Positions 18,170 to 27,635 of a stretch of 64,000 bases of DNA are shown here, piece after piece. This DNA is from an uncultured SAR324 cluster bacterium (lineage in GTDB: Bacteria; SAR324; NAC60-12). Position numbers and translations under genes: made by a program. How positions within the stretch are numbered: position 1 is the stretch's first letter; the number at the start of each line of letters is the position of its first letter. The DNA lies in contig CAJJCY010000002.1 of the NCBI GenBank assembly GCA_905182865.1, positions 567,040-631,039 of the forward strand, in the 5' to 3' direction. The notes beneath the pieces were generated by a model. It had not been told where the DNA came from, did not search any database, and saw only the letters and a program-made list of their open reading frames with translations.

Positions 18170-19225
18170 TCATTTTTCCACAGAATATCCGAATTTTTCC
18201 CACTCCGCCATCCCGGAGCTTCCCAGGCAGACCAAGTTGTCCAGCCCTTTGCTGGTCAAAGTGGAAAACACCGTTTGGGACCTCCGTCCTGAATAACAGT
18301 AGAGGTAAATTTTCTGGTAATCCCGCAATTCACGTAGCTGATTCAGTTCCTTTCCCATCGGCAGGTTGATCGCGCCTGGAATATGCCCTGCCTGGTATTC
18401 ATCCTTAGTGCGGCAGTCGATCACCACCTCGTCAACGGACATAGCATTGAGGATTTTCTGTAAATCACGTACTCCAAATACTTCCTCAGTCAGGTGTCCG
18501 TGATCCACTGAAATACCGCAGCCCATGTTTGCCGGAACCGCCTCATCAATGTGTTTGGGCCTCGGCAGGTTTAGTGAGTTCATCAATTCAGCAAAATCCG
18601 ATTCGGTTTGTGTGGCTGGAATGCGCGGATTGTACTGCTTCTCCTCTCCAATGGTGGAAACAGACTTACCATTATAGTCGTGACCGGGATAAACCAGAGT
18701 TTCATCCGGAAGAGTGTAGAGCTTTTGCGTGATACTCCGATACAGCATTTCAGGATCGCCCTGCTGGAAATCCGTGCGCCCGCAGCCTCGGATGAGGAGG
18801 GTATCGCCCGTGAACACCATGTTCTCAACCTTGAAGCTTGTGCAGGCGTCTGTGTGTCCGGGAGTGGCCAGCGCAGTAAGTGTATGCCTGCCAAAGCGCA
18901 ATGTGTATCCGTCATTCAGCATGATGTCCGCGCAGGGAACTCCGGAAGGCTCTCCAACCGCTGTTTGCAGCCTCATCTCTTCACGCAGCATTCCCAGCGA
19001 GGTTACATGATCGGCATGGACATGCGTGTCCAGCGCGTAGACCATACGCACACCAAGCTCGCCAACAAGACAAAGATCACCTTCAAACTGTTCCCTCACT
19101 GGATCAATAATCACCCCTTCCCTGGTGTCCAAATCCCAGAGCAGGTAAGTGAAGGTCGATGTGTCCTGATGAAAGAGCTGACGGAAACCGATGTATGGTT
19201 GAGTACTCATGGTGTCATTTGTCAA
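18170..19225 (-). CDS. Persulfide dioxygenase-rhodanese fusion (MBL fold)
   Basis: The N-terminal metallo-beta-lactamase domain has the ETHE1/Blh iron site: THVHADH (H68, H70, H73), H124 in TPGHT, D141 in FTGDT and H182 in PGHDY. A rhodanese domain from about 250 to 351 carries the active cysteine C310 in YCYSGRRSQ. Such fusions oxidise glutathione persulfide to sulfite and move sulfane sulfur between thiosulfate and glutathione. It is followed by the two half-size transporters in the same direction. By count, 18901-18960 is 57% GC against 35% at 19501-19560, which suggests a horizontally acquired islet. A second Met (residue 6) could be the start. Confidence 0.92.
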   Translation of the reverse strand: MTNDTMSTQPYIGFRQLFHQDTSTFTYLLWDLDTREGVIIDPVREQFEGDLCLVGELGVRMVYALDTHVHADHVTSLGMLREEMRLQTAVGEPSGVPCADIMLNDGYTLRFGRHTLTALATPGHTDACTSFKVENMVFTGDTLLIRGCGRTDFQQGDPEMLYRSITQKLYTLPDETLVYPGHDYNGKSVSTIGEEKQYNPRIPATQTESDFAELMNSLNLPRPKHIDEAVPANMGCGISVDHGHLTEEVFGVRDLQKILNAMSVDEVVIDCRTKDEYQAGHIPGAINLPMGKELNQLRELRDYQKIYLYCYSGRRSQTVFSTLTSKGLDNLVCLGSSGMAEWEKFGYSVEK

Positions 19226-19472
19226 GTGAGGTTACGCTGAGGTCGATACGGTGCTTTACTCTGCTAAGAACATGTGAAGTGGGGCTTATGAGTGAAATAA
19301 TAAGTTAACTAATATATTAAAAATTAAAATAAATTTATTGTAAACCGGTAAAAGTCAAAATACCATACTCGTTTGTCTTTCCTGCTCCTCGATAAAGCCG
19401 AGATTCTGTTCCCAACTTGATTGTGTAACAAACCACACAAAAATTATCTTACTTATATAACTTTAAATAAAT

Positions 19473-19697
19473 CTAATTTTTCTGAATATAAAAAGTATAT
19501 ACACCACCATCTTCAGCGTGAGACAACAAATAATTTTTATTAATCTTCGACCAGAAAGTAACGTCATTCACAGAACCGGGGTCTGTCGAAGTCATTTTCA
19601 ATATTTCGCCACTTGACATTTCTTTAATTTTTTTCTTGGTTTTTAAAACTGGAAGAGGGCAATTAAGTCCCTCACATTTATGGAAAAAAAATAGTTG
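19473..19697 (-). pseudogene. TusA-family sulfurtransferase remnant without a start codon
   Basis: The frame reads KCEGLNCPLPVLKTKKKI, MSSGEILKMTSTDPGSVND and EDGGVYTFYIQKN, an almost complete TusA/SirA-like domain of about 68 residues with the sulfur-carrying Cys in NCPLP. Upstream an in-frame TAA at 19698-19700 is followed by no ATG, GTG, TTG or CTG before the motif, and the first in-frame ATG lies beyond the cysteine. The eight-T run at the 5' end may have shifted the frame, though no start was found in the other two frames either. It follows the molybdoenzyme gene, a usual context for TusA proteins. Confidence 0.65.
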
Positions 19698-19728
19698 TTA
19701 CGATGAAATTTTATAAATATTTATGTTT

Positions 19729-20484
19729 TTATTTTAGATAGAATTTTTCCATGACTGGTTTTAAGGGACGTTTAAACCATAAAGGACGCCGCAAACCGTC
19801 AGGTCCAGGTGCCGGCCGGGAATTTGCCAGCCAATCTTTATAAACCTGAAAAGACTGTTCAGTATCTACAAAAAGATCGCCGTGGCGGTCACCGGGATGT
19901 GCTTTTTCAAGTCGTACTTTTTGATGCCAGCAGTGCATTCCACTGATAGGATCAGGATGAACTGCATGAGTAATATTTTGATGTACCCCTCCGTCACGCC
20001 AGAAAATACGTGACAAATCCGAATCCTCCCCTTCAGTTGCTTGGATTCCATCCAAGACATTCATTTTCCACTTACCAGATTCAATTTCCAGGATTTCCAC
20101 AGAATTAGTAGCCCAGCGGTTGGCTACTGGATCCTGAGGGCGTCTCCAACGGCCAATGTGATGTGAACAGGCTACCACTCCCGGACGCATACTCTCTGTC
20201 ACCCAGACTTTTACGATAAAGTAACCTATCTCAGTATTAACGCGTAAAAGATCATCGTTTTTAAAACCCAAACGATCTGCGTCCGATGTATGCATCCAAA
20301 GCGGATTCCGATTAGAAATTTCCGCTAGCCATTTTGCGTTTCCTGAACGAGAATGGATCAAAGTGGGCAGCCGAAAAGTCGGCACTAGAGGAAATTCTCC
20401 TTTTTCGCTTTCTATTCCATCAGTGTGTATATGACTCTTGATGTATCCTGGCAAACGATGTTCCGGCCATTTCCAGTCAACCAT
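19729..20484 (-). CDS. C-terminal part of the molybdopterin oxidoreductase, separated by a frameshift
   Basis: This frame carries the C-terminal molybdopterin-binding barrel (molydop-binding domain): HSRSGNAKWLAEI, NPLWMHTSDADRLG and DLLRVNTEIGYFIVKV. It is open well upstream of its first ATG: in the same frame KPFLTLVTKDGKTIGVIVEG links directly to the end of the N-terminal frame. One extra A in the GAAAG at 20600-20602 would fuse them. Thus it is the last quarter of the same enzyme rather than a separate gene. Its own start codon is unlikely to be real. Confidence 0.8.
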   Translation of the reverse strand: MVDWKWPEHRLPGYIKSHIHTDGIESEKGEFPLVPTFRLPTLIHSRSGNAKWLAEISNRNPLWMHTSDADRLGFKNDDLLRVNTEIGYFIVKVWVTESMRPGVVACSHHIGRWRRPQDPVANRWATNSVEILEIESGKWKMNVLDGIQATEGEDSDLSRIFWRDGGVHQNITHAVHPDPISGMHCWHQKVRLEKAHPGDRHGDLFVDTEQSFQVYKDWLANSRPAPGPDGLRRPLWFKRPLKPVMEKFYLK

Positions 20485-20588
20485 TGTCTGAGAGAAGAAT
20501 TCTTGTTTTCTAGAAGGTGATTCGAAACCCGTTCTCGCTTCTCCTTCTACAATGACTCCAATTGTTTTTCCATCTTTAGTAACAAGAG

Positions 20589-22574
20589 TTAAGAAAGGCT
20601 TTCGTAGAGTTGTTGCTCTGTCAGTACTTTGTTGTGAAGTTCCAACACTTCTTTTTCCATTTCAAAGGCTCCAAAACGTCGCATATAATCAAGAGGAGTA
20701 AGTCCTTCTTTTTCCGCAGCCTCCGGAAGTCCCGGAACACGTTCAAAAATATACTGATAATATTCATCAACGGTCATTTTCTCACCCGGACGGTAAGGTG
20801 AAATGAAATAATCACGGATGCCTAGAGAACCGTCAGGGTCAATACGCCAGGAAAGTTCAATCCAAAACTCATCTTCTTCCCAGACTTCTCCAGGGTTTGT
20901 CTCATATGTATATTTGACTGCTTTTCCGTTCCTCCTAGCAACTTCGCGTAAAACAGGCTGGCGGAAAGCAATCCATTTACCAGCGTGCGTTTCATAACTG
21001 ATAATGTCATGGCGTTCCGAAGCATGCCCCATGGGAAGAACGTAATCTGCAAAATATGCAGTTTCGTTCCAAGTCGGTGTGAGTGCGGCATGTAAACCAA
21101 TTTTTTCAGTGTCACGCAAAGCTTCAATCCAGCTAAATCCATCTGGAAAAGTCCAGACAGGATTAAAAACACGTGTAAAATAAACATCTATTTTTCCGCG
21201 CCCCTCTTTTAGAAAGTGCGGCAGCAGGAAACTCATTTCAAAATGCGCAAGAGGATATTCTTTAGGGAAATGAAGTTCGTTCCAATACTTTTGTGGAGGC
21301 GGTGGATTAGGCATTTTTGGTGAATATTTATTCCATGAACTAGGCAAGCTCCCACCTTTAGTTCCTAGGCTTCCTGTGAGGACATTCAAAAATTGCAAGC
21401 AGCGTGCGATTTGCCAGCCACCTAGGTTGCCACTGCTCGCACTACGCCAATTTATTGAGGAAAAGCGGCTCCCAGCACGTCCGATTTGCCGGGCAACATC
21501 CACGACCGCTTGTGTGGTAACTCCAGACTCCTGCTCTGCAAACTCAGGAGTATATTCAGCATATTCTTCTTTGAGTTTTAGAATAAAGTTTTCAAAGCTG
21601 ATCTCTGTTTTCGGATGATCCGCTTCCAGCCAGGCGGCCCAATTTATCCAGTTCCGGAGGTATGCTTCATTGTAGAGGCCTTCGTCCAAAATAATTTTTG
21701 CCATGGCCAGCAAAACCGCAGCTTCAGTGCCGGGATAGGTGGCCATCCAATGATCAGCACGGCTTGCTGTATTTGAAAGACGGATATCCATCACCGCTAT
21801 TTTTGTTCCGCTGTTTTTACTTTCGATGATACGCTGCGCGTGCGGATTAAAATAGTGACCGGATTCCAAATGGGCGCTTATCATTAAGATAAATTCTGCA
21901 TTTGCAAAATCCGGCATCTTGCGGTCAAAGCCGTCCCAAAGAGCAAATCCTGTCCTGGCTCCGGCAGAGCAGACATTGGTGTGGCTGTTGTGACCGTCTA
22001 CGCCCCATGCCTGCAGTACTCTGTCCATAAATCCTTCATGTCCGGGGCGGCCGACATGGTAAGTAATTTCATTGTTACGTTCCTCTTTAATAGCTTTTCT
22101 TATTTTAGCGGCAATTTCGTCGAGAACCACGTCCCAAGATACTCTTTCCCATTTACCAGCACCCCGTTTCCCAACCCTACGCATTGGATGTAAAATCCGG
22201 TCAGGATCCTTAATTTGGTTGATTGTTGCAGGACCTTTGGCACAAATTCTTCCGCGACTCGCTGGATGATAGGGGTTTCCTTCAAATTTACGTACCTCTC
22301 CAGTTTCTTTGTCAACATAACTCAAAAGACCACATCCTGATTCACAATTGAAGCATGATGTGGGCACAATCGTATAATGCCGCTTTATTTTCCGGGACCA
22401 TTTTGTTGGTTCATATTCCACCCAGTCATCCCATTTCTCAGGCGGGGGATAATTGCTGAGATCACCTGGATCATTCATAGGTTCTATTTTGCCATCTTCA
22501 AAATTTAATTTGGGGATAAGGCCTATACCTTCTGCAAATTTTTCAATCAAACCTAGTTTTGGCTTTAAGCTCAT
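20589..22574 (-). CDS. Molybdopterin oxidoreductase catalytic subunit (SoeA/PhsA/PsrA-like), N-terminal part
   Basis: The Mo-bisMGD subunit of a membrane complex. Residues C74, C77, C81 and C111 form the CxxCxxxC...C [4Fe-4S] site; NVCSAGAR near 200 holds the probable Mo-ligand C202. There is no signal peptide, which favours a cytoplasmic SoeA-like sulfite dehydrogenase over periplasmic PhsA/PsrA; the sulfur-oxidation context agrees, but substrate cannot be read from sequence. The frame ends prematurely at QQLYESLS, while the next 0.8 kb continues the protein in another frame. With the repair the subunit would be about 945 residues. Confidence 0.82.
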   Translation of the reverse strand: MSLKPKLGLIEKFAEGIGLIPKLNFEDGKIEPMNDPGDLSNYPPPEKWDDWVEYEPTKWSRKIKRHYTIVPTSCFNCESGCGLLSYVDKETGEVRKFEGNPYHPASRGRICAKGPATINQIKDPDRILHPMRRVGKRGAGKWERVSWDVVLDEIAAKIRKAIKEERNNEITYHVGRPGHEGFMDRVLQAWGVDGHNSHTNVCSAGARTGFALWDGFDRKMPDFANAEFILMISAHLESGHYFNPHAQRIIESKNSGTKIAVMDIRLSNTASRADHWMATYPGTEAAVLLAMAKIILDEGLYNEAYLRNWINWAAWLEADHPKTEISFENFILKLKEEYAEYTPEFAEQESGVTTQAVVDVARQIGRAGSRFSSINWRSASSGNLGGWQIARCLQFLNVLTGSLGTKGGSLPSSWNKYSPKMPNPPPPQKYWNELHFPKEYPLAHFEMSFLLPHFLKEGRGKIDVYFTRVFNPVWTFPDGFSWIEALRDTEKIGLHAALTPTWNETAYFADYVLPMGHASERHDIISYETHAGKWIAFRQPVLREVARRNGKAVKYTYETNPGEVWEEDEFWIELSWRIDPDGSLGIRDYFISPYRPGEKMTVDEYYQYIFERVPGLPEAAEKEGLTPLDYMRRFGAFEMEKEVLELHNKVLTEQQLYESLS

Positions 22575-22611
22575 TTTTGCTCTTTTCTCAAGTTTTTAAA
22601 CATTATTAAGG

Positions 22612-23549
22612 TTAACTAAGTGATACCATTTGTGGTGCCAAAACCCAGATCCTTATAGAAAGCCAGACTCCGATTAATACCAAAAACTGAGGCCGCGACT
22701 ACAACCAGCAATTCTGAGTTTACCGATTAGCAATAGTAGAGGAATGGCATTACCTAATAACACAACGCCACCCCAGAATGCTGTTCGGAAGGTACCGTGA
22801 GTTATCATATGTGCTGCTTTATTTGCATCTTCAGTTGGGTGTGAAGATAAAAACTCCGCGGCAAATGATAAGAGTTGAATTAATAAACTCCAAATTAAAA
22901 TTTCCTTTAGCAATGGCACCAATGGCATCAAGGCAGGCAAAAACATAGAAGCAGCTAATAATGCGGCTGAACCTCCAACAACAGAATGAAGCAGCATATG
23001 AAGTGAAAGCAAAGGACTTTGCCAAAAATCTCTGCCTTTAGCCTGTCCAAAAAGGAAAGCGGTGTAAATCGCTAGTAACACACTCAGGATTAAAATCGGC
23101 CAAACTATGAGATCCGCAATAATCGGGAAATCAAAATATTTTAAGACACACCACAATGTCACCAGTCCTCCGAAAGCAGTTATGGTGTAACCTCCTTTCA
23201 CCAACCATGAAGTCCAGTTTGGACGGAGAAGTACATAAAGGAAACGTTTAGGCTGATCTAAATCTTTGATCAGCAAAATACCTGTCAACCCAAGAAATAA
23301 GAGTGAGGAGATAGCCACTGTAAATAAAACTGAATCCGCAACTTTTACTAAACCTGTCATTTGGAACAGAAAAGGGAAAGCTATAATACCAGCTGCAATC
23401 GCTTTAGTAAAAATATAACCGGCAACTTCCCAGTCCCATAAAATACCTTTATTTGGCGCATCATAAACTCTGCGAGCGGTTTGCTTGATATCCGTATCAA
23501 TTTTTGACTCTTTTTTTAAATTGAAACTTTTTTTTAACGGCCTGAACAA
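22612..23549 (-). pseudogene. NrfD/PsrC/SoeC-like membrane anchor, C-terminus frameshifted twice
   Basis: The frame 22674-23549 encodes about 290 residues with eight helices and the NrfD family start WDWEVAGYIFTKAIAAG. The last helix is broken: after PLLLLIG the family-like sequence goes on in another frame (SELLVVVAASVFG, near 22725) and then in a third (IRIWVLAPQMVSLS, from the T-run near 22685), ending at TAA 22612. That final segment matches the family's usual C-terminus. The anchor would pass electrons between quinone and the FeS subunit. It overlaps the FeS gene by 53 bases. Two single-base changes restore it. Confidence 0.75.
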
Positions 23550-24144
23550 CCCTGGATGAGGTAACTCCCGACTCCTTATCTACTAATAAAAATCCGTTAG
23601 GTACAAGAGAAGCATTATCACTTTCTATATAAAACACATTCGGGATAGTCCCTTTTTCTGGTTTACGTACTGTTACTTGATTTCCTGCTACTAATTGAGA
23701 TATTTTAGAAATAGGATCATCAAGATCTCCAGCAACTATGGCTTCAGTAGGACAAACAATTACGCAGGCAGGCTTTAGTCCAACATCTACACGATGCGCA
23801 CAATAATTACATTTTGCCGCTGTGTGTGTTTCCGGGTCAATGTAAATAGCATCATATGGACAAGCCTGTGTACATGATTTACAAGCTATACAGCGCTCAT
23901 TATTAAAGTCTACAATACCGTCAGGACGTTTATAAAGAGCACTTGTAGGACAGATTGTTATACAGGGAGCATCTTCGCAATGGTTACAACGCATTACTGA
24001 AAAAAACCGCTTAGTATGAGGGAATTCACCTTTTTCAATATACTTTACCCAAGTACGATTTACCCCAACAGGAACATCATTTTCTGCCTTACACGCAACA
24101 TACACGCGATGGAAAATCCGTTTTATAAAAATTACAAAACTCAA
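23497..24144 (-). CDS. 4Fe-4S ferredoxin-type subunit (SoeB/PsrB-like), first cluster degraded
   Basis: The 215-residue protein has three recognisable cysteine groups: MRCNHCEDAPCITICP, ERCIACKSCTQACP and CNYCAHRVDVGLKPACVIVCP, as in DmsB/PsrB electron-transfer subunits. The expected first group (CxxCxxC before VACKAEND) is missing: the chain reads FVIFIKRIFHRVYVACK, keeping only the last cysteine. The TTG start is supported by AAAGGAGG nine bases upstream, so translation does seem to begin here. The loss needs several changes, unlike the single-base lesions of the neighbouring genes. It is the first gene of the molybdoenzyme operon. Confidence 0.8.
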   Translation of the reverse strand: MSFVIFIKRIFHRVYVACKAENDVPVGVNRTWVKYIEKGEFPHTKRFFSVMRCNHCEDAPCITICPTSALYKRPDGIVDFNNERCIACKSCTQACPYDAIYIDPETHTAAKCNYCAHRVDVGLKPACVIVCPTEAIVAGDLDDPISKISQLVAGNQVTVRKPEKGTIPNVFYIESDNASLVPNGFLLVDKESGVTSSRVVQAVKKKFQFKKRVKN

Positions 24145-24373
24145 TTTGAAATACCTCCTTTTTCAAAAATTAATAATCAAAATTTATTGAAAAATTCTGT
24201 CAGGTTTGTCAGACAATATTAAGATGTTTTAAAAAATTAAAATTATTTCTAATCACAAATTATAAATTACTGAAAATATTCTTGTTGTGTCACGAATACC
24301 GAGAATAAATCATGCCTGATGGCCGAAAAAATATATGAATAAATAAAGTTTGTGTTGCGTAAGCTTTTCTCTG

Positions 24374-27043
24374 CTAAACCACAGGATTTCCAACAAAGGT
24401 GTTCCGCAAAAATTTCCGTGTGAGGTCCAGTGGTATGATTGTAATAGCAAAGGCCAGCACGTAAAACCACTCCTCCAAAGTCAAGCCGACTGTACGCAAA
24501 ACTTCTCCTCCGAAATAAGTGAATGTTGTTTGCAGGAAGAAAATAAGAATGACCACAACCAAAAAATTGCGATTTTCGGTGATGTGTTCAAAAAGATTTA
24601 GTCCTTCGGTTCGGGCGTTAAATTTATTGAAATTATTCATAAAGACAAAGAATCCGAAGAAACCAGTGAGAAGTACAAGGTTGAGCTCAGGATCCGGACA
24701 GCGTACCGCATCGCAGACGAATAATCCGGCAACAAAATCAGAGGTGAGAAAATAGATACTGATTGATGCCATGAAAATTCCGTCAATCAGGATTGCCGAC
24801 CACATGTCTCCAGAAATGAGTGATTCATCTTTTGGTATCGGTTTTTCGTTCATGTAGCGTTTGAGAGCCGCTTCACCTGAAAAGGCAAATGCTGCCAGGG
24901 TGTCCATCACAATGTTGACCCACAAAAGTTGAGTCATGGTCAGCGGTAAATCAATACCAAAAAATGGTCCCAAAAAAGCCACTAAAATGGCGGCAACGTT
25001 GACGGTCAATTGAAAAATCAAAAATTTTCTAATTGATTTTAATAGTGTCCGCCCATAACGAACTGCATTTGTGAGTGAGATAAAATTATTATCAAGAATG
25101 ACAATATCGCTCGATTCTTTTGTCATGTCCGTTCCATCACCCATTGAGAAACCAACGTCCGCGTTTTTTACGGCTGGTGCATCATTGACTCCATCTCCGG
25201 TCATGCCGACCACCCAGTTCATGGATTTTGCCAATTTAACCAAACGGTTTTTATCCGCGGGAAGTGCACGGGCAACAACCCTCAAATCCGGAAGTATTTT
25301 TATTAACTCTTCATCAGAAATTTCGTTAAGTTCTTTGGAAGTAAGAACAAGCGCTTTTTCTTTTTCTAAAATTCCGACTTCTCTGGCAATCGCTTGAGCA
25401 GTATCTTTTGCATCGCCGGTAATCATTACTACCTGTATTCCAGCTCGCCGGACTGTCTCCACTGCTGTCTTTGATTCCTTTCGCATTTCGTCACGCAGAC
25501 CGAAGATTCCCACTAAAGTCAAATCGGAAGGAAGAACATTTTCCTCACCCAAATTTTGATTTGAAACAGCCAGTCCAATGAGCCGCATTGCGCGTTTGGA
25601 AAGCCCCAGCATTTCTTTTTTGATTTTTTCGGAATCCAGTTCAACCTTTTTACCATTCACATCCAAATAATGTGTACATCCGTCGAGCACGATTTCTGCG
25701 GCCCCCTTGACCATAGTTAAATTTTGCGAACCTTCAACCTGTGTAGCTGAAAATTTATAAGTACTGTTAAAAGGAATATTTATTTTTACTTTTACATCAT
25801 CCTGCTTGGCTAAATCTTCGCCGAGGAAACGCAATAAAGCTTGTCCTGTTGGATTAGCACCAACGATTTTCGGATTTTCCGGATCTCCAGTATCAATCAA
25901 AGCCGGGGTATTGTTCCGAAGGGCAAAGGACACGGTTTCACGCAAATTTTCGGGAATATCTTTGTAAGATTGAAAATGTTCAGCATTACCCAGAAGAAGC
26001 TCTGAAACTGTTAATTTACCTTGAGTCAGTGTTCCTGTTTTGTCGGTAAATAGGATTGTCAGGCTTCCGGATGTTTCAATGCCGAGAAGTTTCCGCACCA
26101 GAACTTTCGCTTTGAGAAGCTTTCGCATATTCATTGAAAGCACGACTGCAATCATCATTGGCAACCCTTCCGGAACGGCTACGACAATAATGATGATTGC
26201 TAAAATAATAGCTGTTACTATATGATAAATTATTTCAGGGGCAGGTTTGCTGAAATAGATTTCCCATCCTCCGCCTTCCAGAAAAATATGATTAAACATG
26301 AACGAAAAGGCGATAAACAGTGCTCCAACATAACCAAAACGACTGATTTGCCGGCCAAGAGTTGCCAGTTTTTCCTGCAGTGGAGAGGGTCTGGTTTCCG
26401 CTGAGGTCAATTCTTTGAGTGTTACACCATACTTTGTTTTGTCTCCAACCTCCAAAACTTTCATTACAGCTTCACCGTCCACCACCAGGGCAGCACGTGA
26501 CATTTCATACTTCTCTTCTGCCTCAGAATGTTTTTCATCTGCACCCCCTGTTTTTTTTACGGTTTCAGATTCACCCGTAAGTGCAGATTCATTCAACTCA
26601 ATTTCTCCAGTGAGCAAATAGCCATCTGCGGGTACTGTGTCTCCAGGCTGCAGAAGGACTAAATCGTTGACTACCAGATCGTCAATTAATATTTCAACCA
26701 TTGTACTGTTACGGAAGACTTTTACTTTTACCTTTGAAGCTTCCTCAAGCAAACGCTGAAATTCATTTTCGTTACTGTATTCAGACCAGGTGGCGATCAA
26801 GGTTGCCATCACCACAGCAAACGCAATTCCGAGTCCTTCATACCACGGAGCAAATCCCATGGCGGCCAAAAAAACCGTTACTGCCAGGGCAACAATCAAA
26901 ATGACGATGATCGGATCTTTTAAGTTGGTTCGTAGTTTATCAAAAAATCCCTCTGCTTCCTGCGCTGTAACAACATTCGCACCGTAAAATTTTCGAGATT
27001 CAGAAACCGCATTGTCGCTTAGTCCTGGATAACTAAATTTCAT
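24374..27043 (-). CDS. P-type Ca2+ ATPase, plasma-membrane (IIB) type
   Basis: An 889-residue cation pump. The actuator loop has NESALTGES, the phosphorylation site is FTDKTGTLTQG, the nucleotide domain has KGAAEIVLDGC, and the hinge is MTGDGVNDAPAVKNADVG; ten helices are expected, with VAVPEGLPMMI in helix M4. The helix-six signature LWVNIVMDTLAAFA resembles eukaryotic PMCA and bacterial Ca2+ pumps, so Ca2+ export is likely, although Na+ or another cation is possible. There is no calmodulin-type tail. It is monocistronic as far as the sequence shows, with AT-rich spacers on both sides. Confidence 0.88.
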   Translation of the reverse strand: MKFSYPGLSDNAVSESRKFYGANVVTAQEAEGFFDKLRTNLKDPIIVILIVALAVTVFLAAMGFAPWYEGLGIAFAVVMATLIATWSEYSNENEFQRLLEEASKVKVKVFRNSTMVEILIDDLVVNDLVLLQPGDTVPADGYLLTGEIELNESALTGESETVKKTGGADEKHSEAEEKYEMSRAALVVDGEAVMKVLEVGDKTKYGVTLKELTSAETRPSPLQEKLATLGRQISRFGYVGALFIAFSFMFNHIFLEGGGWEIYFSKPAPEIIYHIVTAIILAIIIIVVAVPEGLPMMIAVVLSMNMRKLLKAKVLVRKLLGIETSGSLTILFTDKTGTLTQGKLTVSELLLGNAEHFQSYKDIPENLRETVSFALRNNTPALIDTGDPENPKIVGANPTGQALLRFLGEDLAKQDDVKVKINIPFNSTYKFSATQVEGSQNLTMVKGAAEIVLDGCTHYLDVNGKKVELDSEKIKKEMLGLSKRAMRLIGLAVSNQNLGEENVLPSDLTLVGIFGLRDEMRKESKTAVETVRRAGIQVVMITGDAKDTAQAIAREVGILEKEKALVLTSKELNEISDEELIKILPDLRVVARALPADKNRLVKLAKSMNWVVGMTGDGVNDAPAVKNADVGFSMGDGTDMTKESSDIVILDNNFISLTNAVRYGRTLLKSIRKFLIFQLTVNVAAILVAFLGPFFGIDLPLTMTQLLWVNIVMDTLAAFAFSGEAALKRYMNEKPIPKDESLISGDMWSAILIDGIFMASISIYFLTSDFVAGLFVCDAVRCPDPELNLVLLTGFFGFFVFMNNFNKFNARTEGLNLFEHITENRNFLVVVILIFFLQTTFTYFGGEVLRTVGLTLEEWFYVLAFAITIIPLDLTRKFLRNTFVGNPVV

Positions 27044-27284
27044 TGATTGACTCTCTTGGTAAAGGTTGGGAAAATATCATTAAGATTTTCCTAAGGCTCG
27101 AAATGACTCCGAACCTAAAATGTCTTTGGATTATTCTTTTTTTCATTTCCAGATTGCTAATTCAGGTGTGTGGGTGGATTTCAAACTATTTACTGAACTA
27201 CCTCGGCATAACAATTATCAAAGGCAAGTCTGACATATAAGAGTAGTAAAAGCAAAAAATCATTTTGAAAAATATAGAATCAGA

Positions 27285-27635
27285 ATGAAACATGGATTTA
27301 CGCTAGTTGAGGTGATGTTTGCGAATGCGATTCTGCTGATTTTAGTGGCAGGATTTGCCAAAATAACAGAACAGACATTTGAGCAAATACAGCTCAAAAC
27401 GCTCAAAAATGAACTAGCCTCACATTTGGATGAGTGGACTCTGGCAAAGCTGAATAACACATTAAATACAGGAAATTACCAGGAAAATATTTCATTGTCA
27501 GGTAAAAATTCTGAACTGCATTGGCAGGTCAAACAAGTGAACCCAAACCTAATTACACTTTTGTTTCAGGTAAAAACAAGTGATACGGTTCCAAAAGTGC
27601 TGGCACAGTGGCAAACAGCGCTGAAAACACAATGA
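27285..27635 (+). CDS. Type II/IV pseudopilin-like protein
   Basis: 116 residues beginning MKHGFTLVEVMFANAILLILVAG, the prepilin peptidase site (cleavage after Gly4) and the N-methyl hydrophobic helix with Glu5 conserved. The remainder is a short periplasmic domain without recognisable features. The stop overlaps the ATG of the next pseudopilin (ATGA), so the two are coupled. It is probably a minor pseudopilin of a type II secretion or type IV pilus system; no other component of such a machine is in the window. Confidence 0.75.
   Translation: MKHGFTLVEVMFANAILLILVAGFAKITEQTFEQIQLKTLKNELASHLDEWTLAKLNNTLNTGNYQENISLSGKNSELHWQVKQVNPNLITLLFQVKTSDTVPKVLAQWQTALKTQ

Noticed and set aside
18608-19240. 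210-codon plus-strand open frame
   Set aside because: Antisense to the persulfide dioxygenase-rhodanese gene, whose catalytic residues are all in place; the frame is open because of the higher GC there.
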